Assembly: GCA_051277005.1 (NCBI GenBank)
Contig: JBNMPS010000075.1
Location: 1-13,121 of the forward strand
DNA length: 13,121 bases
Direction of reading: 5' to 3'
Origin: Dasania sp051277005
Lineage (GTDB): Bacteria; Pseudomonadota; Gammaproteobacteria; Pseudomonadales; Dasaniaceae
The notes under the pieces are model-generated. The model did no database searches. It worked only from the letters and a program-made list of their open reading frames with translations, and was not told the origin of the DNA. A program made the translations under genes and the position numbers. How positions within the stretch are numbered: the first letter of the stretch is position 1; each line of letters starts with the position of its first letter. Shown piece by piece: positions 1-6,683 of this stretch.

Positions 1-2
1 TT

Positions 3-512
3 AATATTTTTTTGGAGGAATCTGCCACTTACATTGATAAGCTACAGGCAGCTTTTGATAGCCATTCCTGCGATGAGCTTAAAGCATGCTCTCATGCAAT
101 TAAAGGTGCATCTGGAAGTTTAGGGGCTACAACTATTTATGAAATGGCTGGATATATTGAGCAGTCAGCAATCAATAATAACTATGACCAAGGGTATACA
201 CATTGGGATGACTTTAAGCGCTCTTTTGATGACTTAAAGAAAGCTTTATTAAATGAATTGAAGCAAGATGAGCCTGTTTCAGTAGTCGTAGAGGAAGGTA
301 TGAAAGTTATGCTTATTAACGTTAGGAAAGCGGTTGTACGGGGTGGATTTTTGACGCCGGGTGAACTTGTCGCCTTAAAAGAAAGAGCTGTTAATAGTGA
401 GGTTGAGGCTGTTATTGAAATGTTGGGGGGCTTCACCGTTAATTTTGAAACGGAAAAGGCAGTTGATGCGATTAATAAAATTGCTGCTATGGAAAATATT
501 TCTTTGAGTTAA
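3..512 (+). CDS. Hpt (histidine phosphotransfer) domain protein, C-terminal part; probable hybrid sensor kinase tail
   Basis: The frame is open to the left edge of the window, so the true start lies outside; a TTG at 12 is the only start-like codon nearby and is not convincing. The sequence carries the Hpt signature HAIKGASGSLGA, with the phospho-accepting histidine codon at 93-95. Such domains relay phosphate between receiver domains in multistep phosphorelays of the BarA/ArcB kind. About 90 further residues follow, mostly predicted helical, with a section resembling the helical tail after Hpt domains in hybrid kinases (region around GGFLTPGELVALKE). No membrane segment is visible in this part. 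The gene converges on the minus-strand membrane protein gene with only 3 bases between the stop codons, and I see no terminator. The Hpt assignment is firm; that it is the end of a larger kinase is inference. A stand-alone Hpt protein is the alternative. Confidence 0.8.
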   Translation, partial: NIFLEESATYIDKLQAAFDSHSCDELKACSHAIKGASGSLGATTIYEMAGYIEQSAINNNYDQGYTHWDDFKRSFDDLKKALLNELKQDEPVSVVVEEGMKVMLINVRKAVVRGGFLTPGELVALKERAVNSEVEAVIEMLGGFTVNFETEKAVDAINKIAAMENISLS

Positions 513-515
513 TGC

Positions 516-785
516 TTAATCTTGATCGGTTTTGATGGTTTTTCGGTGTAATTTATCCACATTTTTGAAGCGCTGGAGAATCAACAAACATTGAGCGGTC
601 ATTGAGATTAAAAATCCTGTGCCGCTAATGGCCACGCCGACAAGTACGATCACTTCCTGCTGCAGCGACGCAGGAATTAGTGAGTTAGCCCATTGGATAA
701 AACCTACGCCAACAAAAAATAAAACAGCGCCAAGGCCAAATAATTTTAGTATCTTTCTTGTGTCTTCAAGCAGCTCGGCTAGCAT
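516..785 (-). CDS. small two-helix membrane protein, function unknown
   Basis: An 89-residue protein with two hydrophobic stretches, about residues 12-34 and 43-68, joined by a short loop containing a Trp and a Pro. The C-terminal tail is charged (RFKNVDKLHRKTIK) and probably cytoplasmic by the positive-inside rule. I recognise no family. The ATG overlaps the rlmA stop codon (ATGCTAG, 7-base overlap), so translation is probably coupled to rlmA, and the gene would be the last of a dapE-rlmA-membrane protein unit. A GG-containing element (AAAGG) lies about 10 bases before the ATG, a rather long spacing. The regular hydrophobic pattern and operon-like overlap support a real gene; function cannot be inferred. 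Confidence 0.7.
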   Translation of the reverse strand: MLAELLEDTRKILKLFGLGAVLFFVGVGFIQWANSLIPASLQQEVIVLVGVAISGTGFLISMTAQCLLILQRFKNVDKLHRKTIKTDQD

Positions 786-1639
786 TGTGGTATGACCTTT
801 AATAAGAATAAGTTGACATCTACTGTTAAGCTTAGTTCGTTAATGTTCTGTAGCTGTTGTTTCTTGTCGGGGGATGCTCGCCAGTAATGGGGTGTCATTG
901 CTAATAAATCTTGAATATCTTGTTGTCGATTTAACGGTAACAATAATTCAATATTTTTTTGAGTGACAAGGTTAAAGTGTGAGCTTAGCTCGGCAGCCGG
1001 ATTTAATGCATCAACCTTAACTTCGTCATAAAGCTTTTCTCTTAGTTCAATCAAATGCTGTGAGCCGGTACTCGCTAACAGTAAATAACCTTCATTATTT
1101 AACACTCTAACAAATTCTATTTTAGGGATAGGCGAAAATAAACTCAAGAGATAGTCGCAACTATTGTCTGCTACCGGTAGGTGGCTGCTGTTACCCACAA
1201 ACCAAGCGATGTCTTTGTTGAGATTGGCGGCAGCCTTAACGGCAAATTTAGAGATATCAACCCCTGTGATGTTGGCTGCTTGTTGATTGCTATGTAGGCT
1301 TCTAGAGAGGGCATTGGTGTAATAACCCTCACCACAGCCCGCATCAATAATATTAAGGTTTTGGCCTTTGGGCTTGCTCAATCGATCGTTGAAGACCGGG
1401 TTCTTAATTAAGTGATTAATCGCTTCAGAAATGGGTTGGTAGAAGTTTTGTGATAAAAAGCGCCGTCGAGCTTGCACCATATCGGCATTATCACCTGGAA
1501 TTTTTGAGCGCTTATTTTGTACCAGTAGAAGGTTGCAATAACCTTGCTTGGCTTTATCGAAGCTGTGATTGTTGTCGCAATACCAACGATTATCCTCTTC
1601 TTTGAGGGGGTGTTGGCATTGCGGGCATAAATAGTTCAT
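779..1639 (-). CDS. rlmA: 23S rRNA (guanine-N1)-methyltransferase RlmA
   Basis: Predicted SAM-dependent enzyme that methylates N1 of a guanine in helix 35 of 23S rRNA (G745 in E. coli). The 286-residue product matches the E. coli family pattern throughout. An N-terminal zinc site has Cys5, Cys8, Cys21 and His25 (CPQC, then YCDNNH), followed by the conserved segment KQGYCNLL...KRSKIPGDNADM. SAM motif I is IIDAGCGEGYYT at about residues 98-109, followed by GVDISKFAVKAA. The C-terminal MTPHYWRA matches the family MTPFAWRA. I chose the ATG at 1639 because it places CPQC at the family N-terminus; the frame stays open to 1732, but those extra 31 residues have no family counterpart. The start lies 20 bases after the dapE stop, and no strong Shine-Dalgarno sequence is visible, so expression probably depends on the dapE transcript. 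Confidence 0.93.
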   Translation of the reverse strand: MNYLCPQCQHPLKEEDNRWYCDNNHSFDKAKQGYCNLLLVQNKRSKIPGDNADMVQARRRFLSQNFYQPISEAINHLIKNPVFNDRLSKPKGQNLNIIDAGCGEGYYTNALSRSLHSNQQAANITGVDISKFAVKAAANLNKDIAWFVGNSSHLPVADNSCDYLLSLFSPIPKIEFVRVLNNEGYLLLASTGSQHLIELREKLYDEVKVDALNPAAELSSHFNLVTQKNIELLLPLNRQQDIQDLLAMTPHYWRASPDKKQQLQNINELSLTVDVNLFLLKVIPQC

Positions 1640-1659
1640 CGTGTTAGTAGAATTAATGA

Positions 1660-2796
1660 TTAGGCTAAAAGGTGGGTCATGATGCCCTGGTACATAACCG
1701 ACAATGTATTGAGGTCTTCGGCTTTTACGCATTCATCTATTTTGTGAATGGTTGCATTGACCGGGCCTAACTCCACTACTTGGCTGCCCGTGGGGGCAAT
1801 AAAACGGCCATCTGAAGTGCCTCCAGCAGTAGAGAGTACCGTGTCTAGGCCGTTAGCCAGTTTAATTGCCTGTACCGCGGCGTCGACTAAATCGCCTTCG
1901 GCGGTTAGGAACGGTTGGCCGCTGAGATTCCATTCAATGTCATATTTTAGGCCGTGTTTATCTAAGATGGCAGTGGTTCGTTCTCTCAGAATGGTGTCTG
2001 TTAATTCCGTGGAAAAACGAAAGTTAAGTATAACGGTAACGTCTCCGGGGATGACATTGGTTGCACCTGTACCGCCATTAATATTGGAGATTTGGAAAGA
2101 GGTGGCAGGGAAGGAGTCATTACCTTGATCCCATTCTTCTGCCGCTAACTCAGCCAGCACGGGAGATACTGAGTGTATAGGGTTGCTAGCAAGGTGAGGG
2201 TAAGCTACATGGCCTTGAATACCTTTAACGGTTAGCGTGGCACCAAGAGAGCCCCGACGGCCGTTTTTTATCACATCACCGACAAGATTGGTTGATGAAG
2301 GTTCGCCCACAACGCACCAAGTGATTTTTTCATTGCGTTGTTCTAACCATTCGATAACCTTAACGGTACCATTGATAGCGGGCCCCTCTTCATCGCTGGT
2401 GATTAAAAAAGCGATGCGGCCAGTGTGTCGGGGGTGTTCAGCAACAAAGCTCTCACAGGCCGTTACCATGGCCGCTAAGCTGCCTTTCATATCAGCGGCG
2501 CCTCGGGCATAGAGCATGCCGTCATCAATAGTGGGTTCAAATGGGGGGTACCTCCATGAATCCGTAGGGCCTGTAGGGACAACGTCGGTGTGGCCAGCAA
2601 AGCAAAGGATAGGCCCCGCCTCGCCTCGGGTAGCCCAAAAATTATCGACCTCGCCAAAACGCAGCCTTTGAACATTAAAGCCTATCTTCTCGAGTCGCTG
2701 AATCATTAAATCTTGGCAGCCATCATCTTCTGGCGTCACTGATTGTTTGCAGAGTAAGTCTCTAGTGAGTTGTAGCGTGGCTGACTTAAATGGCAT
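1660..2796 (-). CDS. dapE: succinyl-diaminopimelate desuccinylase DapE
   Basis: Zinc-dependent M20-family amidohydrolase that removes succinate from N-succinyl-LL-2,6-diaminopimelate to give LL-diaminopimelate, a late step of lysine and peptidoglycan precursor synthesis in the cytoplasm. From the ATG at 2796 the protein has 378 residues, the usual length. The metal and catalytic residues are visible: His69 and Asp71 (GHTDVVP), bridging Asp102 (RGAADMKG), catalytic Glu136 and Glu137 (SDEEGPA), Glu165 (VVGEPSS) and His351 (ATIHKIDE). GGTSDGRF near the C-terminus is also typical. The frame is open to an ATG at 2841, but the family aligns from MPFKSATLQL, and the leader before 2796 closely resembles that of dapD, so I prefer 2796. 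The divergent neighbour is the cyclic-nucleotide-binding gene; rlmA follows 20 bases downstream. Confidence 0.95.
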   Translation of the reverse strand: MPFKSATLQLTRDLLCKQSVTPEDDGCQDLMIQRLEKIGFNVQRLRFGEVDNFWATRGEAGPILCFAGHTDVVPTGPTDSWRYPPFEPTIDDGMLYARGAADMKGSLAAMVTACESFVAEHPRHTGRIAFLITSDEEGPAINGTVKVIEWLEQRNEKITWCVVGEPSSTNLVGDVIKNGRRGSLGATLTVKGIQGHVAYPHLASNPIHSVSPVLAELAAEEWDQGNDSFPATSFQISNINGGTGATNVIPGDVTVILNFRFSTELTDTILRERTTAILDKHGLKYDIEWNLSGQPFLTAEGDLVDAAVQAIKLANGLDTVLSTAGGTSDGRFIAPTGSQVVELGPVNATIHKIDECVKAEDLNTLSVMYQGIMTHLLA

Positions 2797-2810
2797 GTTA
2801 GTGTGTCCGG
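2797..2810 (-). promoter_or_regulatory. ribosome-binding leader deciding the dapE start
   Basis: On the coding strand the bases before the ATG read CCGGACACACTAAC. The GGA core is 9 bases from the ATG. The same ending (GGACACTAAC directly before ATG) precedes dapD. This shared leader favours the ATG at 2796 over the upstream in-frame ATGs at 2841 and 2835, which have no purine-rich element before them. Confidence 0.5.
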
Positions 2811-2936
2811 CGTCAAAAAACAGACATTCTATCATGGACATAATGGGCTGTTAGCATGTTTCATTACAATTTTTAACTTTGCTGCTAGAGCATTCAATGC
2901 AGCGCATCATATAGGCCGCTAGGCCTTTGAGGAACT

Positions 2937-3998
2937 ATGTCGTTACAACAACCCGCCATTGATAGCAGTATTGTGAAAGCGTTATATCCCTTGAGCTTAG
3001 TTGCGGATCATCTAATCGAAAAGTTAATCGAGAGGACGCGCGTTAAATTACCTGAGCTAGGGCAGTCAATTATTAAACGCTCCTCTACGGTGACCAGTGA
3101 GTATCATTACTTAATTGAAGGTAGTGTGGAACACAGAATTTCTTTTGACCAGAGAAAAATTATTAATAGCCGTGACTCGGCCAGCGCGAACCCTTTAGAG
3201 GAATGTTTAAAAAGGGGCGGCAGTATTAAATCGGGTGAAGGTTGCTGCATTTTAGTAGTGAATACATCGGATGTTGATGAGTTTTTATCTTTGAGCCAAA
3301 GTAAGGGGTTTAAGGTGGCTCATATAGATGAGAGCACTCATACCGTTTCAGGTCAGACGGTCGTTGAAGGTGAACATGAAGATGACTGGACAGAGCGTTT
3401 TTTGAAGTCGCAGTTGGCCGTCAATATTCCTGCGTCAACTATGATCAATATGTTTTCATCGCTAGAAGACATTGAGGTTGATATCGACGATGAGATTATT
3501 AAAGAGAATACCCCAGGTGATTATTTTTACATCATTAAAATAGGTTATGCAGAGGTAAAAACAAACCCCGCGGGCCCCTTTGACGGTGAAGATTTTACGT
3601 TGTCGCCGGGAGATTATTTTGGTGATGAAGCCCTGGTTGCTGATACCACCAGAAATGCGACAGTCGTCATGAAGGAGTCCGGTTTGTTGGGCCGGTTAAG
3701 TAATGATAACTTCCATCAAATAATTAAAGAGCCTCTGATGCAATCGTTATCGAAAGATGATTTAAAGGCGATTGAAGAAGAAAAAGTTTGCTACTTAGAT
3801 GTTCGTCTAATGGCTGAATTTAGGCATGAGCATTATGAAACGGCTAAAAATCATCCTATTGCCTATATTCGAAAGCATTTGAATAGCTTTGATCATGAAT
3901 TGATTTATGTGATTACGCCTGGATGTGGTCGTCGTGGTGAGCTGGCTGTATATTTACTCAAACAGGCGGGCTATCAAGTCTATTTAATGGCTGATTGA
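2937..3998 (+). CDS. cyclic-nucleotide-binding protein with C-terminal rhodanese-like domain
   Basis: A 353-residue soluble protein. Residues about 20-140 look like a diverged cyclic-nucleotide-binding (CNB) jelly roll with no clear phosphate-binding cassette. Residues about 160-270 form a second CNB domain with PGDYFYIIKIGYAEV and the cassette-like segment YFGDEALVADTTRNATVV, where the usual Glu is Asp230 and the Arg is Arg239. Residues about 280-353 look rhodanese-like (CYLDVRLMAEF at the front, GCGRRGELAVYLLKQAGY near the end). In the rhodanese loop the usual catalytic Cys position seems to hold Pro328, while Cys330 lies two residues later. There is no DNA-binding helix-turn-helix, so it is probably not a CRP-type regulator. 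The start is supported by TGAGGA ending 3 bases before the ATG. It is transcribed alone and ends at a strong terminator. Its ligand and partner are unknown. Confidence 0.87.
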   Translation: MSLQQPAIDSSIVKALYPLSLVADHLIEKLIERTRVKLPELGQSIIKRSSTVTSEYHYLIEGSVEHRISFDQRKIINSRDSASANPLEECLKRGGSIKSGEGCCILVVNTSDVDEFLSLSQSKGFKVAHIDESTHTVSGQTVVEGEHEDDWTERFLKSQLAVNIPASTMINMFSSLEDIEVDIDDEIIKENTPGDYFYIIKIGYAEVKTNPAGPFDGEDFTLSPGDYFGDEALVADTTRNATVVMKESGLLGRLSNDNFHQIIKEPLMQSLSKDDLKAIEEEKVCYLDVRLMAEFRHEHYETAKNHPIAYIRKHLNSFDHELIYVITPGCGRRGELAVYLLKQAGYQVYLMAD

Positions 3999-4009
3999 AA
4001 TTCAGGTAT

Positions 4010-4039
4010 AAAAAAGGGCGATTTATTCGCCCTTTTTTT
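4010..4039. terminator. bidirectional rho-independent terminator between the CNB-rhodanese gene and dapD
   Basis: A perfect 11-base-pair stem (AAAAAGGGCGA at 4011-4021 pairing with TCGCCCTTTTT at 4027-4037) with a 5-base loop TTTAT. A T-run follows on the plus strand (4033-4039) and, because of the A-run at 4010-4015, also on the minus strand. It lies 12 bases after the plus-strand stop and 23 bases after the dapD stop, so it can end both convergent transcripts. Confidence 0.92.
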
Positions 4040-4062
4040 ATGCATTAGCGAAGTGCTGAGTG

Positions 4063-5097
4063 TTAATTGTTGGCGTGCAGCTCTTCGTTTAATTCAATCG
4101 CTGTTTTATTCGTTTTGCACTCAATCGCACCGGTTAGAGAGTTGCGACGGAACAATAGGTCTGACTGGCCAACAAGCTCTCTAGCTTTAACGGTTTCAAC
4201 GGCAGTGCCTTGGTCATCTAGCATGATGACTTTGGTGCCCGCCGTAATGTAGAGGCCAGCTTCAACAATGCAGCGGTCAGCCAGTGGGATACCTATTCCT
4301 GCATTGGCACCGATTAAACATTCCTCGCCCACAGAGATAATAATGTTGCCGCCACCCGATAGCGTACCCATGGTCGAGCAACCACCACCTAAGTCGGAGC
4401 CTTTACCGACAAAAACACCCGCTGATACGCGGCCTTCAATCATGCCCGGGCCTTCGGTACCAGCATTGAAGTTAACAAAACCTTCATGCATAACGGTAGT
4501 CCCTTCACCAATATATGCCCCTAAGCGAACACGTGCAGTGTGAGCAATACGAACACCTGAAGGTACAACGTAGTTGGTCATTTTGGGGAACTTATCAACG
4601 CAATCTACGCTGATAGTCTCGCCGTTTAAGCGTGCTTCTAATTGCGCTTGGGGAAGTTCAGCTAAGTCGATAGCGCCTTTATTAGTCCAGGCCACGTTAG
4701 GCAGGGCACCAAATAGGCCATTTAAATTAACGCCATGTGGCTTCACTAGGCGGTGAGATAATAAATGCAGTTTTAGGTAGCCCTCGGGTACTGAGCTGGG
4801 GCTGTCATCGGTGGCGAGAATGGTAGCCACTAAAGGCTGAGTGCTTTGTTTCATCGCTTTAACGATATCGGCCTGGTGAGCTTCACCCGCTTCACGTAAA
4901 TTAGATTCTAAGCTGCCTAGTTGCCCCTTTTCTAGGCTGATGGCTTGGTTGTCGCCCTGGTAGCCTGTGGCGATTGCTACGGCTTTAAGTAATGCCTCAG
5001 AAGGTGACAGTACGGGTTTAGAGTAAAATACTTCTAACCACTCGCCTTGAGTGTTCTGGGTGCCTACACCCAGGCCTAAACTGAAAGTTGTGCTCAT
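4063..5097 (-). CDS. dapD: 2,3,4,5-tetrahydropyridine-2,6-dicarboxylate N-succinyltransferase DapD
   Basis: Catalyses succinyl transfer from succinyl-CoA to tetrahydrodipicolinate, the entry step of the succinylase branch of diaminopimelate and lysine synthesis; family members act as trimers in the cytoplasm. The 344-residue length and sequence match the long pseudomonad-type DapD rather than the about 274-residue E. coli form. Residues about 178-292 form a left-handed beta-helix of hexapeptide repeats (for example GVRIAHTARVRLGAYIGEGT and GEECLIGANAGIGIPLA). The likely catalytic Glu205 lies in MHEGFVNFNAGTEG. The start is backed by CAGGAC, with its GGA 8 bases before the ATG. It follows yffB by 22 bases, as in pseudomonads, and ends at a shared terminator. 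DapC and DapE, also in this window, act on its product. Confidence 0.96.
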   Translation of the reverse strand: MSTTFSLGLGVGTQNTQGEWLEVFYSKPVLSPSEALLKAVAIATGYQGDNQAISLEKGQLGSLESNLREAGEAHQADIVKAMKQSTQPLVATILATDDSPSSVPEGYLKLHLLSHRLVKPHGVNLNGLFGALPNVAWTNKGAIDLAELPQAQLEARLNGETISVDCVDKFPKMTNYVVPSGVRIAHTARVRLGAYIGEGTTVMHEGFVNFNAGTEGPGMIEGRVSAGVFVGKGSDLGGGCSTMGTLSGGGNIIISVGEECLIGANAGIGIPLADRCIVEAGLYITAGTKVIMLDDQGTAVETVKARELVGQSDLLFRRNSLTGAIECKTNKTAIELNEELHANN

Positions 5098-5109
5098 GTT
5101 AGTGTCCTG
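5098..5109 (-). promoter_or_regulatory. ribosome-binding leader of dapD
   Basis: The coding strand reads CAGGACACTAAC immediately before the dapD ATG, with AGGA as the Shine-Dalgarno core. It closely resembles the dapE leader, differing by one extra CA in dapE. Confidence 0.55.
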
Positions 5110-5119
5110 CTGTGTGAAT

Positions 5120-5470
5120 CTAGAGTGTTTGAAATAGGGATTGATATTCGCTGTCTTTAAAGCCCACTGTTAGGGTTTTTCCGGTATCTAACAGAGGTCG
5201 TTTGATTAAGGTCGGCTGAGCCAGAATTATTTTTTTGGCTAGCGGTTCATCCATCGCGGCTCGGCTAGCCTCATCAAGCTGCTTCCAGGTGGTGCTGCGT
5301 TTATTGACCAGTGTTTCCCAGCCTAAGGTTTGCAGCCATAACAGCACTTGCTCGGCATTGAGACCATCCGTTCTGAAGTCGTGGAATTGATAATCTATTC
5401 CTTGAGATTCAAGCCATTTACGGGCTTTTTTTACGGTGTCGCAATTTTTGATGCCGTACAGTGTCGTCAC
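5120..5470 (-). CDS. yffB: ArsC/Spx-family thioredoxin-fold reductase, YffB type
   Basis: A 116-residue thioredoxin-fold protein of the ArsC/Spx superfamily, very like E. coli YffB along its whole length: TLYGIKNCDTVKKARKWLE at the N-terminus, then DYQFHDFRTDGL, TTWKQLDE and LIKRPLLDTG. The single redox Cys is Cys10 when numbered from the chosen start. Family members are described as predicted glutathione-dependent thiol reductases, but the substrate is not settled and arsenate reduction should not be assumed. I chose GTG at 5470, preceded by AAAGG at suitable spacing, because family members start directly with this TLYGIKNC strand. The longer frame would begin with a TTG at 5491 and add seven residues with no counterpart. 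Next to dapD by 22 bases, as in pseudomonads, so probably one transcript. Confidence 0.92.
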   Translation of the reverse strand: MTTLYGIKNCDTVKKARKWLESQGIDYQFHDFRTDGLNAEQVLLWLQTLGWETLVNKRSTTWKQLDEASRAAMDEPLAKKIILAQPTLIKRPLLDTGKTLTVGFKDSEYQSLFQTL

Positions 5471-5505
5471 AGGGTACCTTTGGCTTAGCAAATTTAAGGG
5501 TCGCT

Positions 5506-5514
5506 AGGATAGCA
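5506..5514 (-). promoter_or_regulatory. possible extended -10 promoter for yffB-dapD
   Basis: The coding strand reads TGCTATCCT: a TG motif one base upstream of a -10-like hexamer TATCCT, about 35 bases before the GTG start of yffB. No good -35 box is present at 16-18 bases, which fits an extended -10 promoter but keeps this tentative. The rest of the gap from 5515 to 5729 has no gene I can support. Confidence 0.35.
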
Positions 5515-5633
5515 AAAAAGGGTGAGGCGCGGCTAGTCATCACAATTGATGATTTGATTAACCTGCGTTAAGAAAGGCTATTGATGCTTAGTTTAATATT
5601 AACGGTGGTGTACCCGATGCTACATTGTCAGGG

Positions 5634-5651
5634 TTTCTATGTGCATAGAAA
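5634..5651. repeat. perfect 8-bp inverted repeat between yffB and the receiver pseudogene
   Basis: TTTCTATG, two bases, then CATAGAAA. The two-base centre is too short for a good RNA hairpin and no T-run follows on either strand, so it resembles an operator-type dyad more than a terminator. It lies about 120 bases upstream of the proposed yffB promoter and about 80 bases after the receiver pseudogene. No regulator can be assigned. Confidence 0.4.
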
Positions 5652-5729
5652 GTATGAGCTACATGAGGGGAGGCATGTGTAATTAACAGTAAATTGTTGG
5701 GTAATCCTTTGCCCTGGCAGGCCGAGAGA

Positions 5730-6091
5730 TTATCGCAGTACCCTCCCAACGGTAGAGATGAGCTTTTCTGGGTTGAATGGTTTTACTAACCAGCCGGTGG
5801 CGCCTGCTGCTTTACCTTCCAGTTTTTTATCCGTTGCTGATTCCGTTGTGAGCAGCAGAACAGGGGTGTATTTATAATTGGCGAGTGCTCTAATTTGCTT
5901 GGTGAGCTCTATGCCATCCATAACCGGCATGTTGATATCACTGATGATGGCGTCATACTGAGTTGCTTTTATTTTATTTAAAGCCGCTTGCCCGTCTTCG
6001 GCATCGTCTACTTGATGGCCGAAATTAATAGAGTAGCGGTAATCATGTTTCTCATGGAGGGAGAGTCATCCACAATTATTATTTTTGTCAT
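5730..6091 (-). pseudogene. CheY-like single-domain response regulator, frameshifted
   Basis: With one base restored this would encode a 120-residue CheY-like receiver. The first part, from the ATG at 6091, reads MTKIIIVDDSPSMRNMITAT and then runs into a TAG within 27 codons. The second part, in another frame, begins at about FGHQVDDAEDGQAAL and continues through the phospho-acceptor motif SDINMPVMDG, the LLLTTES Thr/Ser region and the LVKPFNP lysine to the stop at 5730. The break lies in TTAATTT (plus strand about 6022-6029) and is healed by adding one A. All receiver hallmark residues survive, so the lesion is recent or a sequencing error. The gene starts 13 bases after the HATPase stop, so it belonged to the same signalling unit. 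The 66-residue frame from 5930 alone lacks the acidic pocket and could not work as a receiver. Confidence 0.82.
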
Positions 6092-6104
6092 GCTGATAAA
6101 GCCT

Positions 6105-6635
6105 TTAATTTTTTTGTTTTAATCGATAAATGACTTTAGTCGTTCTGCCGTCATTACTCACGGTGAGTTGATGTGTTAATTTATGAATTAACAGTAAACC
6201 ACGTCCATGATTTTCATTGATCTGATCTGGATCTATATCTGGCTGGCAATAACCTTTACCGCTATCGGTAACTTCAATCGCAACATGGCTGTCATCGCCA
6301 GCGGGAATAAATTCAATGATAATATCAATATAGCCTGAATCCAATTTGGCTAGCCTATCACGTCTTATTTGATAATATTGAATAAAACCATCAGTGTCAT
6401 TTTTCATGTTGGAATCTAGGTCGAGTAAACCATGTTCCAATGAATTATTGAATAACTCTGATAGTATGGTTGAGATAAAGTCTTGATGTACATCTATCCC
6501 TGCGGCTTTATCTATCACCCGTATAATATGAGGTATAGGTTCTATGTCGCGTAGGTTTTGTGCTTGCAGGTTAAAAAACAGCTTCCATGGCAGCATGTGT
6601 TGAGGCAGCTTGTTGGTGTTTGACTGCCAATTCAC
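6105..6635 (-). CDS. HATPase (anti-sigma/RsbW-like) domain, separated by a stop codon from its phosphatase
   Basis: A 176-residue GHKL-type ATP-binding domain: N-box ELFNNSLEHG, G1 box DSGKG, G2 box HGRGLLLIHKL. It resembles the serine-kinase/anti-sigma domains (RsbW/SpoIIAB class) fused behind SpoIIE-type phosphatases in proteobacterial regulators such as HsbR, where it acts on an anti-sigma antagonist. The frame is the same as that of the phosphatase upstream. The bases between them (6636-6683) still encode DDITLVE and a linker, so this was the C-terminal third of one protein and the TAA at 6684-6686 cut it off. The GTG at 6635 is only the first possible restart; a CAGG lies about 8 bases before it. 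The domain itself looks intact and could fold if translated. Whether it is made is unknown. Confidence 0.75.
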   Translation of the reverse strand: MNWQSNTNKLPQHMLPWKLFFNLQAQNLRDIEPIPHIIRVIDKAAGIDVHQDFISTILSELFNNSLEHGLLDLDSNMKNDTDGFIQYYQIRRDRLAKLDSGYIDIIIEFIPAGDDSHVAIEVTDSGKGYCQPDIDPDQINENHGRGLLLIHKLTHQLTVSNDGRTTKVIYRLKQKN

Positions 6636-6683
6636 ATCGGCCTGAGGCTGATAATTAAACTCAACTAAGGTGATGTCATCATT

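Noticed and set aside
1640..1732. N-terminal extension of RlmA by 31 residues
   Set aside because: It overlaps the end of dapE and has no family counterpart; the zinc-ligand segment starts right after the ATG at 1639.
2842..2936. Promoters between dapE and the CNB gene
   Set aside because: A divergent promoter region is expected here, but the candidate boxes (such as TTGAAT on the minus strand) have poor partners at 16-18 bases, so I do not call any.
4268..4543. Plus-strand frame opposite dapD
   Set aside because: It is the shadow of a strongly conserved DapD beta-helix region; the translation is low-complexity Pro/Ser-rich and has no ribosome-binding site.
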